From Tetranychus cinnabarinus (Eukaryota > Arthropoda > Arachnida > Trombidiformes > Tetranychidae): DNA of 64,000 nt. Below the pieces are notes generated by a model. The model did no database searches. It was not told the DNA's origin and saw only the letters and a program-made list of their open reading frames with translations. This document shows positions 25,514 to 37,335 of the stretch, in pieces. Position 1 is the stretch's first letter. Every line of letters starts with the position of its first letter. Where the stretch lies: contig WHVY01000001.1 in assembly GCA_022266195.1 (NCBI GenBank), forward strand, positions 18,910,001-18,974,000, given 5' to 3'. A program made the position numbers and the translations under genes.

Positions 25514-26260
25514 TTAGCAGAAGTTTCAGACGATTGTCCATTACTTACTCAGTTGTCATCTGATTCTGTAATGAAATTTCTTAGTGAATGCCTGAACAAA
25601 ATCTTCGAGTAATGAACCTAAACTTACCTGGAGTCTGCTTTAACAAGTTTACACATTAGATATTGATTGAGCTTTTAAAGCTGTTCTGGCACACAAAGTT
25701 AAATTGATCTATCAAGAAATATACATAACAATATGTATGATTAGAGTCATTTTCAGGCCCAAACAATGAAAATGATTTGTAATTTAACAAATAAATACTG
25801 AGACACTCTAGTGCTAAATAATTGTTAACAGTTCAATTTCAAAACTATTATCATAATCTTGAATCAATTTAATCGAGAAGAGTGTATTTTGATCATATTT
25901 TCCATTCAGCCTACTCTGTAGATACAACAATGAGAAGCACAGAGATCGCGTTCGTTTTTCACATTTCAAAATTTTGTGGGCATTATTTTTCTTTAATCTC
26001 ATAAATGATTTCAAAATTGGCGTGCTTAACCAATAAAGAGAAAATTTCCGAAAAGACTTTTTCGAAGTTTTTTTAAACGTTTTGTGAAAACTCAATGTAA
26101 ATGCGACATCAGTGATGAATGAAATGAATGATTTGAAGATGTGTGAAGATAGGAGTGGAAATAATCAAGTTTTCAAATTAATAATCGAATTACTCTTTAT
26201 TTAACCAGTGAGATTTGTTGATTTTCATATAAACTAAGCAGAAAGTATTAACAAAAATAT
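25514..26260 (-). pseudogene. RAB3GAP1-derived relic block 1 (3' of serpin 1)
   Basis: 25,530-25,690 resembles the RAB3GAP1 exon at about 58,845-59,000 (shared TGATTCTGTAATGAAAT, TTAGTGAATGC/TTGGTGAATGC, ACAAAATCTT and GATATTGATTGAGC-like runs). It then jumps to sequence matching the RAB3GAP1 intron near 59,530-59,640, then to sequence matching 57,500-57,930 (ATCGAGAAGAGTGT, AACCAATAAAG). Frames are broken. An open frame at 25,814-26,095 lies in the non-coding tail of the block and is not shared by other copies. Confidence 0.65.
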
Positions 26261-26345
26261 ACCTGTTATTTTCTTTGGTTAATAAAATTCTGAAGATTCT
26301 GAATTCATTTGGAGCAATGAAATCAATTTATTGAATATGTTGAAT

Positions 26346-27701
26346 TTAAATGATTTGCTGAGAAGTTATATTATTCAATTGACCCATGAATAGATTGACT
26401 TTTGTTAGATTATCGCGAATGAAGAAAAGAAATGGACGATCCGCTATAAAATTGACCACTTTACGCTGCCCCGAGAAAGAGACGCATGTCGCCATGGGTC
26501 CTAAATAAGTTGCCGCAGTTGCTACGGTACCAGCCTCAGTGACTTCAATCAAAGCTTTTTGTATTGATTTTGATATGTATAATGGTAAAGACCCTTCAGT
26601 AATTTTTGGAAATTCAGCATTCATTTGGAATGGTCGAGTCATTCCCATTCTTGGTAAAATTTTGTGTAATTCATGATTATCTTCCAGTTTGAATTTCGGT
26701 ATAGTTAAAGCATCCAAATACGTCTTTTTCATAGACTCCATCAAAGTGGAAAGTTCAGTTGAGTCCAAATTATCAATCAAATTTTTTATATTGTTGTCAC
26801 CAGTTGGAAGAATCAATATTATGCTAATATTTCCAACATATGGAACCTCGACAATCTATTTGTGGAAAAGGCACGGTAATGTTTAGTTATAATAATATTA
26901 ATATCTTATTCATAATTTTATTTATGAGGTCTATTGCTTACTTTTAATTGTTTATCAAGTCGGTCAACATAGTTAAGTCTTTCTCCTGAAAGGGTCATCA
27001 TCTTGGTCTTGACTGTAGTTCCATCTGAATTGTGGAATATATCATCTTTTGTAAGCTTTTGAGAGAAAGGCTTCAACCATTTTCCTTCGAAATAGATTGT
27101 GTTCACTAGGTACAGAACATCAAGAGGACTTGGAGGCTCATTGATAATAGAAGTGATCTTATTTTTTGTGTTATTAGAGACCCAGGAATTAACTTTTTCC
27201 ACTATTTTTCGGCCATCAGTAAAATCCTCATTAAATGCGTCAGCGAAATAATTGGTCTTCAGACTTTGAGCATAAGCTTCCTGAAACCTGTAATTTTTAT
27301 TGGCCATGAGTAAATTACCAAACTCTAGAATGGATTCTTGTTTCGATCCAGCAGTTGCAGGTATCCGATAGCTTTCAATAACCTGTAAAGAAAAAAAGCC
27401 AAAAATTAATGAAAAAAGTCACTCGAGTGAGATTTTATATTAAAATCCAAACAAAAAATGAGTTATTCATTACCTGTTTGATTAATCCAGAAATATCTTC
27501 AGATTGGTCATTTATTTTATCCAAGTTGAGAACCTTTTTGATCTGTTGCTCTGTTTCACCAGCGGCTCCATCCAATGCCATACAATAACCAGTAATAACA
27601 CTTAACGGCGATAAAAGTACATTTTTTGAATCACATTGAGAACTAATTTGTTTTAAGAAACTCAAACCGAAATCAATACTAGACTGACTTAATTGGGACA
27701 T
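26346..27701 (-). CDS. Serpin 1 (intracellular-type; A/B mosaic)
   Basis: Exons 27474-27701, 26942-27382, 26346-26855; 392 aa, full serpin length. Serpins trap proteases by inserting the cleaved reactive-centre loop into a beta-sheet. There is no signal peptide (starts MSQLSQSS), as in clade-B-like cytoplasmic serpins. Framework landmarks are NVLLSPLSV, LVNTIYFEGKWLKPF, FNEDF and the C-terminal ADRPFLFFIRDN. The hinge is EAGTVATAAT, which is inhibitor-like; counting 17 residues puts the scissile bond near MAT-C. Exons 1-2 resemble the MSQLSQSSIDFG subfamily (A), while exon 3 resembles the MSQLSKPSIDLG subfamily (B: KNLIDNLDSTELSTLMESM, EVTEAGTVATAAT). It is probably a conversion product. A minus-strand AATAAA lies just after the stop. 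Confidence 0.92.
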
Positions 27702-28404
27702 GGTTAAAACAAATGATCAAGTTTGCAATTAAAGATGAGATTTATTTACGAGAATGAAGGGTGTGAGAGAATAAGCTATAAAGCAAAATATTCTATTAAA
27801 TATTCTAAATTCTAAATTTTGACTAAAGTTCAACTTCGTATTTTGATTTTTGGAGTGCTGACATCTATGTGAACTAAAATTAATTCTACAGTTTTAACAG
27901 TTAGTCCACTCCAATGACTCTCCCTGAAGATCAAAATGTACGGAATTAAACTGTACTATCAAACCTCTGATAATATAACGCTTTTAAAATGCCAACAAAA
28001 TAGACAATTTAGTTTTTGTAATTAAATAAATTGCGCGATGACTTCAATAATTTTCCCATTTGTGTGATTAAAATGCTTCTCTGATCGTTAGTTTTTCGAG
28101 GAAATAGATTTTAATTTGAAATTACAATTACTGTTAAATCGCTTTTTGTACAATTATGGAAGCTGATTCTTTCATGAAACTCACTTTACTGATGCATCTT
28201 TTGATGACAAATGTATTATTTGTAATATTCATTTTGAGAAATTCAATGTACCCGTAAGATTCAGATTGTCGATTGAATACTTTTATCAGTTTAACAACAG
28301 TTCTCTTGATTTTGCCCATTGGCCTTAAAACTTTGAACATCAATATTCGGGAATGTTATCACCCACAATCATTATTCTTTGACCAATTCATCAATTTAAT
28401 TGAT

Positions 28405-29110
28405 AAATCAAACGACGATTGTCCATTACTTTCTCAGTTGTCATCTGATTCTGTGAATGCAAAGAACAAAATGAACCTAAACTTACCTGAAGTCTGCTTT
28501 ACACATCAGATATTTATTGAACTTTTAAAGCTGTTCCGGCACTTGATGTAATCAATTGAGCTGGTTTTTCAACTTGGTCAACCACCATGTCTTCACTTAC
28601 ATCAGCAGCAGCTTTTCGTTCCCTCTTTTGTTGAGATAAAACAATTTAACATCTACGAAAAAATGAAAATGAGATAGAACAAAGTAAAAACATAAAATCA
28701 ACAACAGTTTAGAAAATGAAAGTAAATTGAGTTATCACGGAATATACATAGCATTTTGCTTTATTAGAGTCAGTTTCAGGTCCAATCTAAACAATGAAAA
28801 TAGTACAAAATTCAACAAATAAAAATACTTAAACACTCTAGTGCTAAATAATTGTTAACATTGCAATTTCCAAAACCATTATCATAATCTTGAATCAATT
28901 TTATCGAGAAGAGTGTGTTTCGATCATATTTCTATCCAGAATGACTCGGAAAGATCGGAGACTTCTTCGGAGCTCTTTGAAACTTTTGTGACAACTCAAC
29001 ATCAATGATGAATGATTTGAAGATGTGTAAAGACAGGAGTGAAAATAATCAAGTGTTCAAATTAATAAATTACTCTTTATTTAACCAATGAGATTTGTTG
29101 ATTTTCATAT
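28405..29110 (-). pseudogene. RAB3GAP1-derived relic block 2 (3' of serpin 2)
   Basis: Decayed copy of RAB3GAP1 sequence. 28,410-28,600 parallels about 58,845-59,060 (GATTCTGTGAATGC, CACTTGATGTAATCAATTGAGC, CAACTTGGTCAACCACCATGTC). It then joins directly to a match of the 59,390-59,430 exon end and its upstream intron (CCCTCTTTTGTTGAGA, ACAATTTAACATCTA), then to the 57.5-57.9 kb tail. Reading frames are not maintained. Confidence 0.7.
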
Positions 29111-29236
29111 TAATCACATAAACTTCAGGCAGAAAGTATAAACAAAAATATACATGTAATTTAATTGATCATTAAATATTCTGAAGATTCTATATTCATT
29201 TGGAGCAATCAAATCAATTTATTAATTATTTTGAAT

Positions 29237-30559
29237 TTAAATGATTTGCTGAGAAGTTATATTATTTAATTGACCCATGAATAGATTGACTTTTGTTAGA
29301 TTATCACGAATGAAGAAAAGAAATGGACGATCCGCTATAAAATTTAAGACTTTTTGCTGCTGAAAGGGAGGTGCACATGTGCCTATGAATCCGATTACAG
29401 TTGCCGCAGTTGCTACGGTACCAGCCTCAGTGACTTCAATCAAAGCTTTTTGTATTGATTTTGATATGTATAATGGTAAAGACCCTTCAGTAATTCTTGG
29501 AAATTCAGCATCCTTTTGAAATGGTCGAGTCATTCCCATTCTTGGTAAAATTTTGTGTAATTCATGATTATCTTCCAGTTTGAATTTCGGTATAGTTAAA
29601 GCATCCAAATACGTCTTTTTCATAGACTCCATCAAAGTGGAAAGTTCAGTCGAGTCCAAATTATCAATCAAATTTTTTAAATTGTTGTCACTAGTTGGAA
29701 GAATCAATATCATGCTAATATTTCCAAAATATGGAATCTCGACAATCTGTCAATGAAAAACGATAAATGGAACGTTAGATAAAAATTAAATTATGTTTGA
29801 ATAATTTACCTTTAATTTTTTTTCAGGACATTCTGCAAAGTTAAAGGCATCATCTGAAAGAGTCATCATCTTAATTTTAGTTTTTGATCCATCTGAGTTA
29901 GTGAATATCTCATCTTTCGTATAATATTCAGAAAAAGGTTTTAACCAATTAGCTTGGAAATAAATTGTATTTACTAGCAAACACACAGCGCCAGGTTGTG
30001 GTGGTTCGCTGAGAATCGTTGAAATTTTATTTCTTGTAGCTTCAGAAACCCAAGAGTTGACTTTTTCTAGAATACTTTGGCCATCAGTAAAATCCTCATT
30101 GAATGCATTGGCAGAATAGTTAGTTTGTAAGTTTTGAACATAAGTCTTTTGAAGCCTGAAATCTTTATTAGCCATAAGTAAATTGCCAAACTCTAATAAG
30201 CATTTTTTCTCAAAGGTAGAGTTCTTATTCTTCAGATATTTTTCCATGTGCTTCCAAAAAAAGAAAAAAGTGATTATTGGATGTAAGCGACGGTTATTGA
30301 TGACACCCCAAAAAATTGATATGCAAATATTCATAATTACCTGTTTGATTATTTTTGAAACATCTCCTTGACTATCAACTTTATCCAGATTCAAAACTGT
30401 TCTGATTTGTTTTCCAGTTTCACCAGCGGCTCCTTCGAGTGCCATTCCATAGGCCATGATAACACTTAATGGTGACAAAAGTAAATTGGTTGAATCAGAA
30501 CCAACTTTTTTCAAGAAGTTCAAACCAAGATCAATACTGGGCTTGCTTAATTGTGACAT
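29237..30559 (-). CDS. Serpin 2 (subfamily B)
   Basis: Exons 30341-30559, 29810-30250, 29237-29746; 389 aa, intact. The N-terminus is MSQLSKPSIDLGLNFLKK with no signal peptide. Exon 2 opens with HMEKYLKNKNST, where subfamily A has VIESYRIPAT. The hinge EAGTVATAAT predicts an inhibitor. By 17-residue counting the loop continues VIGFIGT-C, so P1 is near a Thr/Cys pair and a trypsin-like target is not obvious. The serpin signature ADRPFLFFIRDN is present. I chose ATG 30559; upstream in-frame codons include no ATG before the flank. Confidence 0.93.
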
Positions 30560-31329
30560 TTTCAATTATGAAGAATATTTAAATCACTTTAATGATGGAT
30601 GATAAGAAAAATATTTAAATTAACATGTAAAGCACATACTAATGTAAGTATAAAAGAAACTAATGTTTTGATTAAAAATTCAGTTCATTCAAAACTCAGT
30701 TGATAAGGGTTTTTACAGCAAAATGATCAAAATATCGGATCTTAGATCAAGAATTCAATCCTTCAATATTTTATTATAATTAATATGCATAGATGGTGCT
30801 ACAACTCGGTTAAATGTGAAATTAAAATGAAACTTTCAATAAAATGTGCCTGAGGACTCTCAATGAAAATTAAATATTTTAAGCGTATACGCCATGCAAG
30901 CATCAATTTAATTTTCAATATGTCTCGAAATGAATCAAGGTGATTCTTTTCAAAACCATCACTCTGCCAATATAATTTATGATTGCGATTCAAACTCATT
31001 AGAAAGTATTTTCATCGAAAATTTGCTGAGATTGTGATGGATCACAAGACGCAGAGCATTCTTGGTTTTATAAATCTAAATTTTTATGGATCAACATTAA
31101 TTCCCTAATTTTCTATCAAGAGTCAAAAAAATGTATTAACAAAGAAATTGATTTAACCGAATCACTAACATTTAAAAAATTGTCTTGTTGCAATCAGCTA
31201 ATAGAAGAAACAATTATTTTTCAGAAAACTGGTTAAACTTTGTAAATTTTATGTTGAGTTTATTCTTATGAAATTGTTTACAATTTACAATAAGTTTCGC
31301 ACTTGTGCGGTATCAAAGTACAGTAAATT
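30560..31329. other. Serpin 2-3 spacer
   Basis: No gene. The first part (30,560-30,980) is the subfamily-B 5' flank, repeated upstream of serpins 5 and 8 (GGATCTTAGATCAAGAATTCAAT-like, CATAGATGGTGCTAC, GCGTATACGCC). The right part is the subfamily-A 3' flank, with TTGAGTTTATTCTTATAAAATTG-like sequence and CTTGTGCGATATC-like sequence. Confidence 0.7.
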
Positions 31330-32691
31330 TCAAAGAAACTGTTGGTGGGTCATGTTATTCAATTGACCCATGAATAGATTGACTCCACTTTTGTTATCAC
31401 GAACAAAGAACATAAAAGGTCGATCAGCTATAAATGTGATTCTTTCGCGTGAAACACCTCCTGTACAAGCTAGCATAAAGAGTCTTTCAACTACAGTTGC
31501 CGCTGACGCTATGGTACCTTCTTCGCACACTTCAATCACAGCCTTTTGTATTGATTTTGATATGTATAATGGTGAAGAAGTATCTTCAGTAATTTTTGGA
31601 AATTCAGCATTGATTTGGAACGGTCTAGTCATTCCCATGCTTGGTAAAATGTTGTGTAGTTCATGATCATCTTCCATTTTGAATTTCGGTATAGTTAAGT
31701 TATTCAAACGCGTCTTTTTCATAGAATCCATCAAACTGGAAAGCTCAGTTGAGTCCAAATTATCAATCATCTTTTTTAAATTGTTGTCCTCAGTTGGAAG
31801 AATCAATATCATGCTAATATTTCCAACATATGGAAGCTCGACAATCTATTTGTGGAAAAGACATGGAAATGTTTAAAAACTGTTAATATCTTATTAATAA
31901 TTTTATTTATAAGGCTCAAACACATTTCTTACCTTTAATTGTTTATCATGTCGGTCAACATAGTTGAAGCTTTCTCCTAAAAGGGCCATCGTCTTGGTCT
32001 TGACTGTCGTTCCATCTGAATTGTGGAATATATCATCTATTGTACAATCTTTAGAGAAAGGCCGCAACCATTTTCCTTCGAAATAGATTGTGTTCACTAG
32101 ATACAGAACATCAAGAGGACTTGGAGGCTCATTGATAATAGAAGTGATCTTATTTTTTGTGTTATTAGAGACCCACGAATTGACTTTTTCCACTATTTGT
32201 TGGCCATCAGTAAAATCCTCATTAAATGCGTCAGCGAAATAATTAATCTTCAGACTTTGAACATAAGCTTCCTGAAACTTGGTATCTTTATTGGCCATGA
32301 GTAAATTACCAAACTCTAGAATGAATTCTTGTTTCGATCCAGCAGTTGCAGGTATTCGATAGCTTTCAATAACCTATGAAGAAAAAAAGCCAAAAATTAA
32401 TGAAAAAAGTCACTCGAGTGAGATTTTATATTAAAATGTAAACAAAAATCAGTTATTCATTACCTGTTTGATTAATTGAGAAATATCTTCGGATTGGTCA
32501 TTTATTTTATCCAAGTTGAGAACCTCTTTGATCTGTTGCTCTGTTTCACCAACAGCTCCATCCAATGCCATACAATAGGCAATGATAACACTTAACGGCG
32601 ATAAAATTACATTTTTTGAATCACATTGAGAACTCATTTGTTTTAAAAATTTCAATCCGAAATCAATACTAGACTGACTTAATTGGGACAT
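31330..32691 (-). CDS. Serpin 3 (subfamily A)
   Basis: Exons 32464-32691, 31933-32373, 31330-31845; 394 aa, intact. No signal peptide. Hinge EEGTIASAAT, then VVERLFM-L by 17-residue counting, so P1 is near Met/Leu and suggests elastase- or chymotrypsin-like targets. The loop contains a Cys-Thr-Gly-Gly run not seen in other copies. Signature ADRPFMFFVRDN. Introns sit at the same positions as in all array members. Confidence 0.93.
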
Positions 32692-33400
32692 GGTTAAAAC
32701 AAATGATCAAGTTTGCAATTAAAGATGAGATTTATTTACGAGAATGAAGGGTGTGAGAGAATAAGCTATAAAGCAAAATATTCTATTAAATATTCTAAAT
32801 TCTAAATTTTGACTAAAGTTCAACTTCGTATTTTGATTTTTAAAGTGCTGACATCTATCAACTAAAATTAATTTAACTGTTTAACTGTTAGTCCACTCTA
32901 ATGACTCTCCCTGAAGTGAAGGGTAGAAAGGCTAAAGAAGATCAGAATATGGGAAATAAACTGTACTGTCAAACCTCCAATATTGTGACGCTCTTAAAAT
33001 GTCACAGATTCATGGTAACAAAATAAACAATTTAGATTTCCAATTAATAAATTCTGCGATGACTTCAATAATGTTTCCATTTGTGTGATTTAAAAGTTTC
33101 CCTGATCGTTAGTTTTTCGAGAAAATAGATTTTAAGTTGAAACTTACAATAACTGTTAGATATACATCAAACATTAATCTCTTGATTTTTCAAATCGCAA
33201 AAAACATTAGCGAAGACAGCGATTCAAACAGAATTGCTAACATTTAAAATATTGTTGGGCTACAATTGGCAAATGAAAAAAGGATTTTTCCGAGAACTGG
33301 TCAAACTTTTTAAATTTTATGTTGAGTTTATTCTTATAAAATAGTTTCGAACAATTCACAATGAGTTTCGTACTTGTGCAATATCAAAATAAAGCAAATT
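32692..33400. other. Serpin 3-4 spacer
   Basis: No gene. 5' flank shared with serpins 1, 6, 9 and 10 (TGACATCTAT, TAGTCCACTCTAATGACTC, CTGATCGTTAGTTTTTCGAG), followed by the subfamily-A 3' flank. Confidence 0.65.
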
Positions 33401-34722
33401 TCAAAGAAACTGTTCACGGGTAATGTTACTCAATTGACCCATGAATAGATTGACTTCACTTTTGTTATCACGAATAAAGAACATAAAAGGTCGATCAGCT
33501 ATAAATGTGATTCTTTTGGGTGAAGCACCTCCTGTACTGCGTCTAAGTGCAGTTGAGACTGACGCTATAGTACCTTCTTCAAATACTTCAATCACAGCTT
33601 TTTGTATTGATTGTGATATGTATGATGGTAAAGATCCTTCAGTAATTTTTGGAAATTCAGCATTCATTTGGAACGGTCTAGTCATTCCCATGCTTGGTAA
33701 AATGTTGTGTAGTTCATGATCATCTTCCAGTTTGAATTTCGGTATAGTTAAGTTATTCAAACGCGTCTTTTTCATAGACTCCATCAAACTGGAAAGCTCA
33801 GTTGAGTCCAAATTATCAATCATCTTTTTTAAATTGTTGTCCTCAGTTGGAAGGATCAATATCATGCTAATATTTCCAACATATGGAAGCTCGACAATCT
33901 ATTTGTGGAAAAGACATGGAAATGTTTAAAAACTGTTAATATCTTATTAATAATTTTATTTATAAGGCTCAAGCACATTTCTTACCTTTAATTGCTTATC
34001 AAGTCGGTCAACATAGTTAAGTCTTTCATCTAGCAGGGTCATCATCTTGGTCTTGATTGTCGTTCCATCTGAATTGTTAAATATTTTATTTCTTGTACGC
34101 TTTTTAGAGAAAGACTTCAACCATTCCCCTTCGAAATAGATTGTGTTCACTAGAAACAGACCATCAAGTGAATCTGGAGGCTCATTGAGAATAGAAGTGA
34201 TCTTTTCTTCTGTATTATTAGAAACCCAGGAATTCAATTTTTCCACTATTTTTCGGCCATCGGTAAAATCCTCATTAAATGCGTCAGCAAAATAATTGGT
34301 CTTCAGACTTTGAACATAAGCTTCCTGAAACTTTTCATCTTTATTGGCCATAAGTAAATTACCAAAGTTTAGAATGAATTTTTGTCTCGATTCCGCAGTT
34401 GCAGGTATCCGATAGCTTTCAATGACCTGTGAAGAAAACTCACTCGAGTGAGATTTTATGTTAAATTGCAAACAAAAAATCTATTATTCATTACCTGTTT
34501 GATTAATTGAGAAATATCTTCCGATTGGCCATTTATTTTATCCAAATTGAGAACCTTTTTGATCTGTTTCTCTGTTTTACCAGCGGCTCCATCCAATACC
34601 ATACAATAGGCAGTAATAACACTTAACGGTGATAAAAGTATATTTTTTGAATCACATTGAGAACTAATTTGTTTTAAGAAATTCAAACCAAAATCAATAC
34701 TAGACTGACTTAATTGGGACAT
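33401..34722 (-). CDS. Serpin 4 (subfamily A)
   Basis: Exons 34495-34722, 33986-34426, 33401-33898; 388 aa, intact. No signal peptide. Exon 1 starts MSQLSQSSIDFGLNFLKQ. The hinge is EEGTIASVST, with Val-Ser replacing the usual Ala pair at P10-P9. The loop ALRRSTG-G is the shortest of the array and carries two Arg at about P5-P4. The imperfect hinge could slow loop insertion, so inhibitory activity is less certain than for its neighbours. Signature ADRPFMFFIRDN. Its framework is closest to serpin 3. Confidence 0.93.
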
Positions 34723-35149
34723 GGTTAAAACAAATGATTAAAATGAGATTTATTTGCGAGAATGAAGAGTTTTTATGATTTATAAGCTAAAGGTGTTTCA
34801 AGCAAGTTGTCACCAATGCGCAAAGCTTAATGAGCTTTATTGGACAAAGATGAGTAAGGTTTAGATAACAAAAAACATTAAACAATACCATCTATGACCA
34901 TTGAAATTTTGAACTGTGGTCATTTAAGTTAAATCACAACTAAGGTTCATAGATGGTGTTGTTTAATTATACTTGTTATAAAGCAAAATATTCTATTAAA
35001 TCATTTAATTTAAAAGTTCCAAATGCTGAATTTTGATTTTTTGGAGGGTTGACATCTATGTGAACTACAGGGGGAAACTACTGATTTTTCTTTTACCTAT
35101 TTAGATAATTATATTGCTGCAAAAACCTAACCTTTCGCGACCTTTCAGG
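34723..35149. other. Serpin 4 5' flank with hairpin
   Basis: No gene. Contains the inverted repeat at 34878-34968 listed separately; the remainder is a partial subfamily-A 5' flank (TGACATCTATGTGAACTAC). Confidence 0.6.
34878..34968. repeat. Hairpin with 21-bp arms
   Basis: 34878-34898 pairs with 34948-34968 in 20 of 21 positions. Inside the loop ATGACCA and TGGTCAT pair again. Absent from the corresponding flank of the other serpins, so it looks like a small insertion. Confidence 0.75.
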
Positions 35150-35970
35150 AGCTTCCAGACGATTGTCCATTACTTACTCAGTTGTCATCTGACTCTGTAA
35201 TGAAATTTCTTAGTGAATGCAAAGAACAAAATCTTTGAATAATGAACCTAGACTTACCTGAAGTCTGCTTTAACCAGCTTACACATCAGATATTGATTGA
35301 GTCTTTAAAGCTGTTCCGGCACTTGATGTAATAAATTGAGCTGCTATTTCAACTTGTTCAACCATCATGTCTTCATTCACACGAGCAGCAGCTTCTCGTT
35401 TCCTCTTAAAACAATTTATGAAAAAATGAAAATGAGATGAAAACAAAATAAAAACATAAAATCAACAACAGTTTTGGTAAATGAAAGTTAAATTGAGTTA
35501 TCACGAAATATGCATAACAATTTGTATGATTAGAGTCATTTTCAGGTCCAATCGAAACAATGAAAATAGTTTAAAATTTAACAAATAAAAATACTGAGAC
35601 ACTCTAGTGCTAAATAATTGTTAAAAGTTCAATTTTCAATCTATTATCTTAATTTTGAATGAATTCAATCGAGAAGAGTGTCTATGAATTTCATAGAAAA
35701 TCTCCGGAAATATCTTTGATCATATTTCCCATCCAGCCTTGTTTGTAGCTTTAACAATGATAATTACAGAAGTCTCTTTCGGTTTTTAAAATTTCAAAAT
35801 TTTGTGGTCATTATTTTTTTATACTCATAAATGAATACAAAATTTCCATGCTCCACCAATAAAGTGAGATTATCTGGAAAGACATCGGAACACTTATAAA
35901 CTTATTGTGGAAACACAATGTTTAATGAGACAACAGTTAGTGTTTTGAAGATGTGTGACAAGCTATTTGA
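35150..35970 (-). pseudogene. RAB3GAP1-derived relic block 3, interrupted by USP-like gene
   Basis: 35,155-35,400 matches RAB3GAP1 exon sequence (GATTGTCC, GACTCTGTAATGAAATTTCTTAG, CACTTGATGTAATAAATTGAGC-like, CAACTTGTTCAACCATCATGTC, CTTCTCGTTTCCTCTT). It is followed by the 59.5-59.64 kb intron match and the 57.5-57.8 kb tail. The tail stops near 35,960 at GAAGATGTGTGA and resumes near 38,965 (ATTAATCATATAAACTTCAGG), with the dsRBD/USP-like gene between. Confidence 0.7.
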
Positions 35971-36249
35971 GAGCAAATGTTGGCCCCAAACCAGCTCGCT
36001 AGATGGCAATGTTTAAGATGTTTTTTAAAAATAAATGGCAGCAATTTGTATCGGAAAGGCAGCCTATCATATTCAAAATTTCATGTTTAATATCATCTTT
36101 TTGTCAAATATATTCGTATTTCTGTTATATTTAATATTATTAACTATTATAATTAAATATTTTCCACTTTAATTGTAAGTTTTTTTGTATCTATTCAAAT
36201 CATAGAACAATTCTAATACTTTTTTCTGGTTCTTTTTTTATTTTTTCAG

Positions 36250-36529
36250 GTTTGGCTGCCAACCATTTGAAATTTACGGATTTTTTGTTTCAATAGGATT
36301 GGACAACAAGGATCAAATTGAAGTAAGTAATTTTAAACTTTTATCACAAAAATTATGGTAAAAGATGAACGGAAATTAAAAAAACAAACAGTAAATGATT
36401 AAATTTTTATATTCATCTAAAATCTTTCCTTTTCTTTGGACACAAAAAGCATTTGGAACAATTGATTTGATTTATTGGTGCAACTGGACAACAAGAGTTT
36501 TGAACAACAAGGATCTAGGAACTCATAAA
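36250..36529 (+). other. Two exon-like duplicated pieces upstream of USP-like gene
   Basis: 36,250-36,322 (acceptor TTTTTTCAG, donor GTAAGT) and about 36,450-36,529 (donor GTAAGT) share GGACAACAAG and GAACAACAAGGATC-like sequence and similar downstream bases. The first is open in one frame and could splice to the acceptor at 37,335, but no start codon was found upstream. They may be UTR exons, missed 5' exons, or remnants of a second gene copy. Confidence 0.35.
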
Positions 36530-36642
36530 GTAAGTTATTTAAATTTTTACCATAGAAATATGGTCAAAGATGGGCAGAAATTGAATGCTTTTTCGCTGTT
36601 TTCTTGTAACATATTTATAGCTAGTTCGAATCGTCGATTTGA

Positions 36643-36735
36643 CATGTTACTAAGCTAACTTGTTCGATTTTCCTGTGAGTCAAATCGGTCTTCAATTCGA
36701 GTGGTTGGAGCAATCCAAGCTTTGATTGTTGACCT
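36643..36735 (+). repeat. ~90-bp direct repeat, left copy (flanks USP-like gene)
   Basis: CATGTTACTAAGCTAACTTG through TTGATTGTTG recurs at 38,878-38,970, immediately after the stop of the USP-like gene, with moderate divergence. It suggests that 36.0-36.7 kb is the 3' remnant of a duplicated copy of that gene. Confidence 0.75.
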
Positions 36736-37335
36736 TTGGACAATTTGGATTATTAATACAGTAGTTATAAGATGACAAGAAAATGCATTGAAATTTAGCA
36801 ATCATCTCTCGCCATATCTCAATCTCATTCCATTATTTCAAAAATGAGTAATAACACTTTTACTATCAGGTGAAAGACAAACTATTTTTTATGATTAGTA
36901 TTTATCTTTTTTAACTAATATTATTGTTCATTAGTCCTTCTTATTAGATTAAAGATCATTATTAAATGAACTTCTTCAATATAAAACCTTATTATTTTTC
37001 AGTCCATAATAATCTAAGCATGATAATTGTAGGTTCTGCATAGTTCAAACAATACCTCAAATCTGTAATTTTCTATTTAATTTAAGATCAGAAATTCAAA
37101 ATCTTTTTGTTCAAAATATACACTGACCTGTCCCATAATATCATTCACACATGATTAGAAACCTTCATCAATACAATCGATTTCTTTGTTGCAATTAGTA
37201 ATTTGTGAATAATCGACTCACCATTTATATGATTGATTACATTGTAAGCAAAGTACCCCATAACGTACCAGTACCCCCCGTTAGTAAATCATAGTAGTTT
37301 ACGCTTTCTAATTTCTAAACTATTCTTTTTTTCAG

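Noticed and set aside
25814..26095. 93-codon basic open frame beside serpin 1
   Set aside because: Lies in the repeated tail block; the homologous positions at 28.9, 46.6 and 57.6 kb are not open in the same frame.
30780..30800. AGATGG-containing motif recurring at many sites (7230, 30788, 34951, 40664, 47967, 61465)
   Set aside because: Several copies are explained by duplicated serpin flanks; the remainder are too short to call a regulatory motif by eye.
31679..31876. Repeated plus-strand frames (MNFGIVK...) opposite serpin exon 3
   Set aside because: Antisense shadows of the conserved LTIPKFK region; they recur only because the serpins are paralogs.
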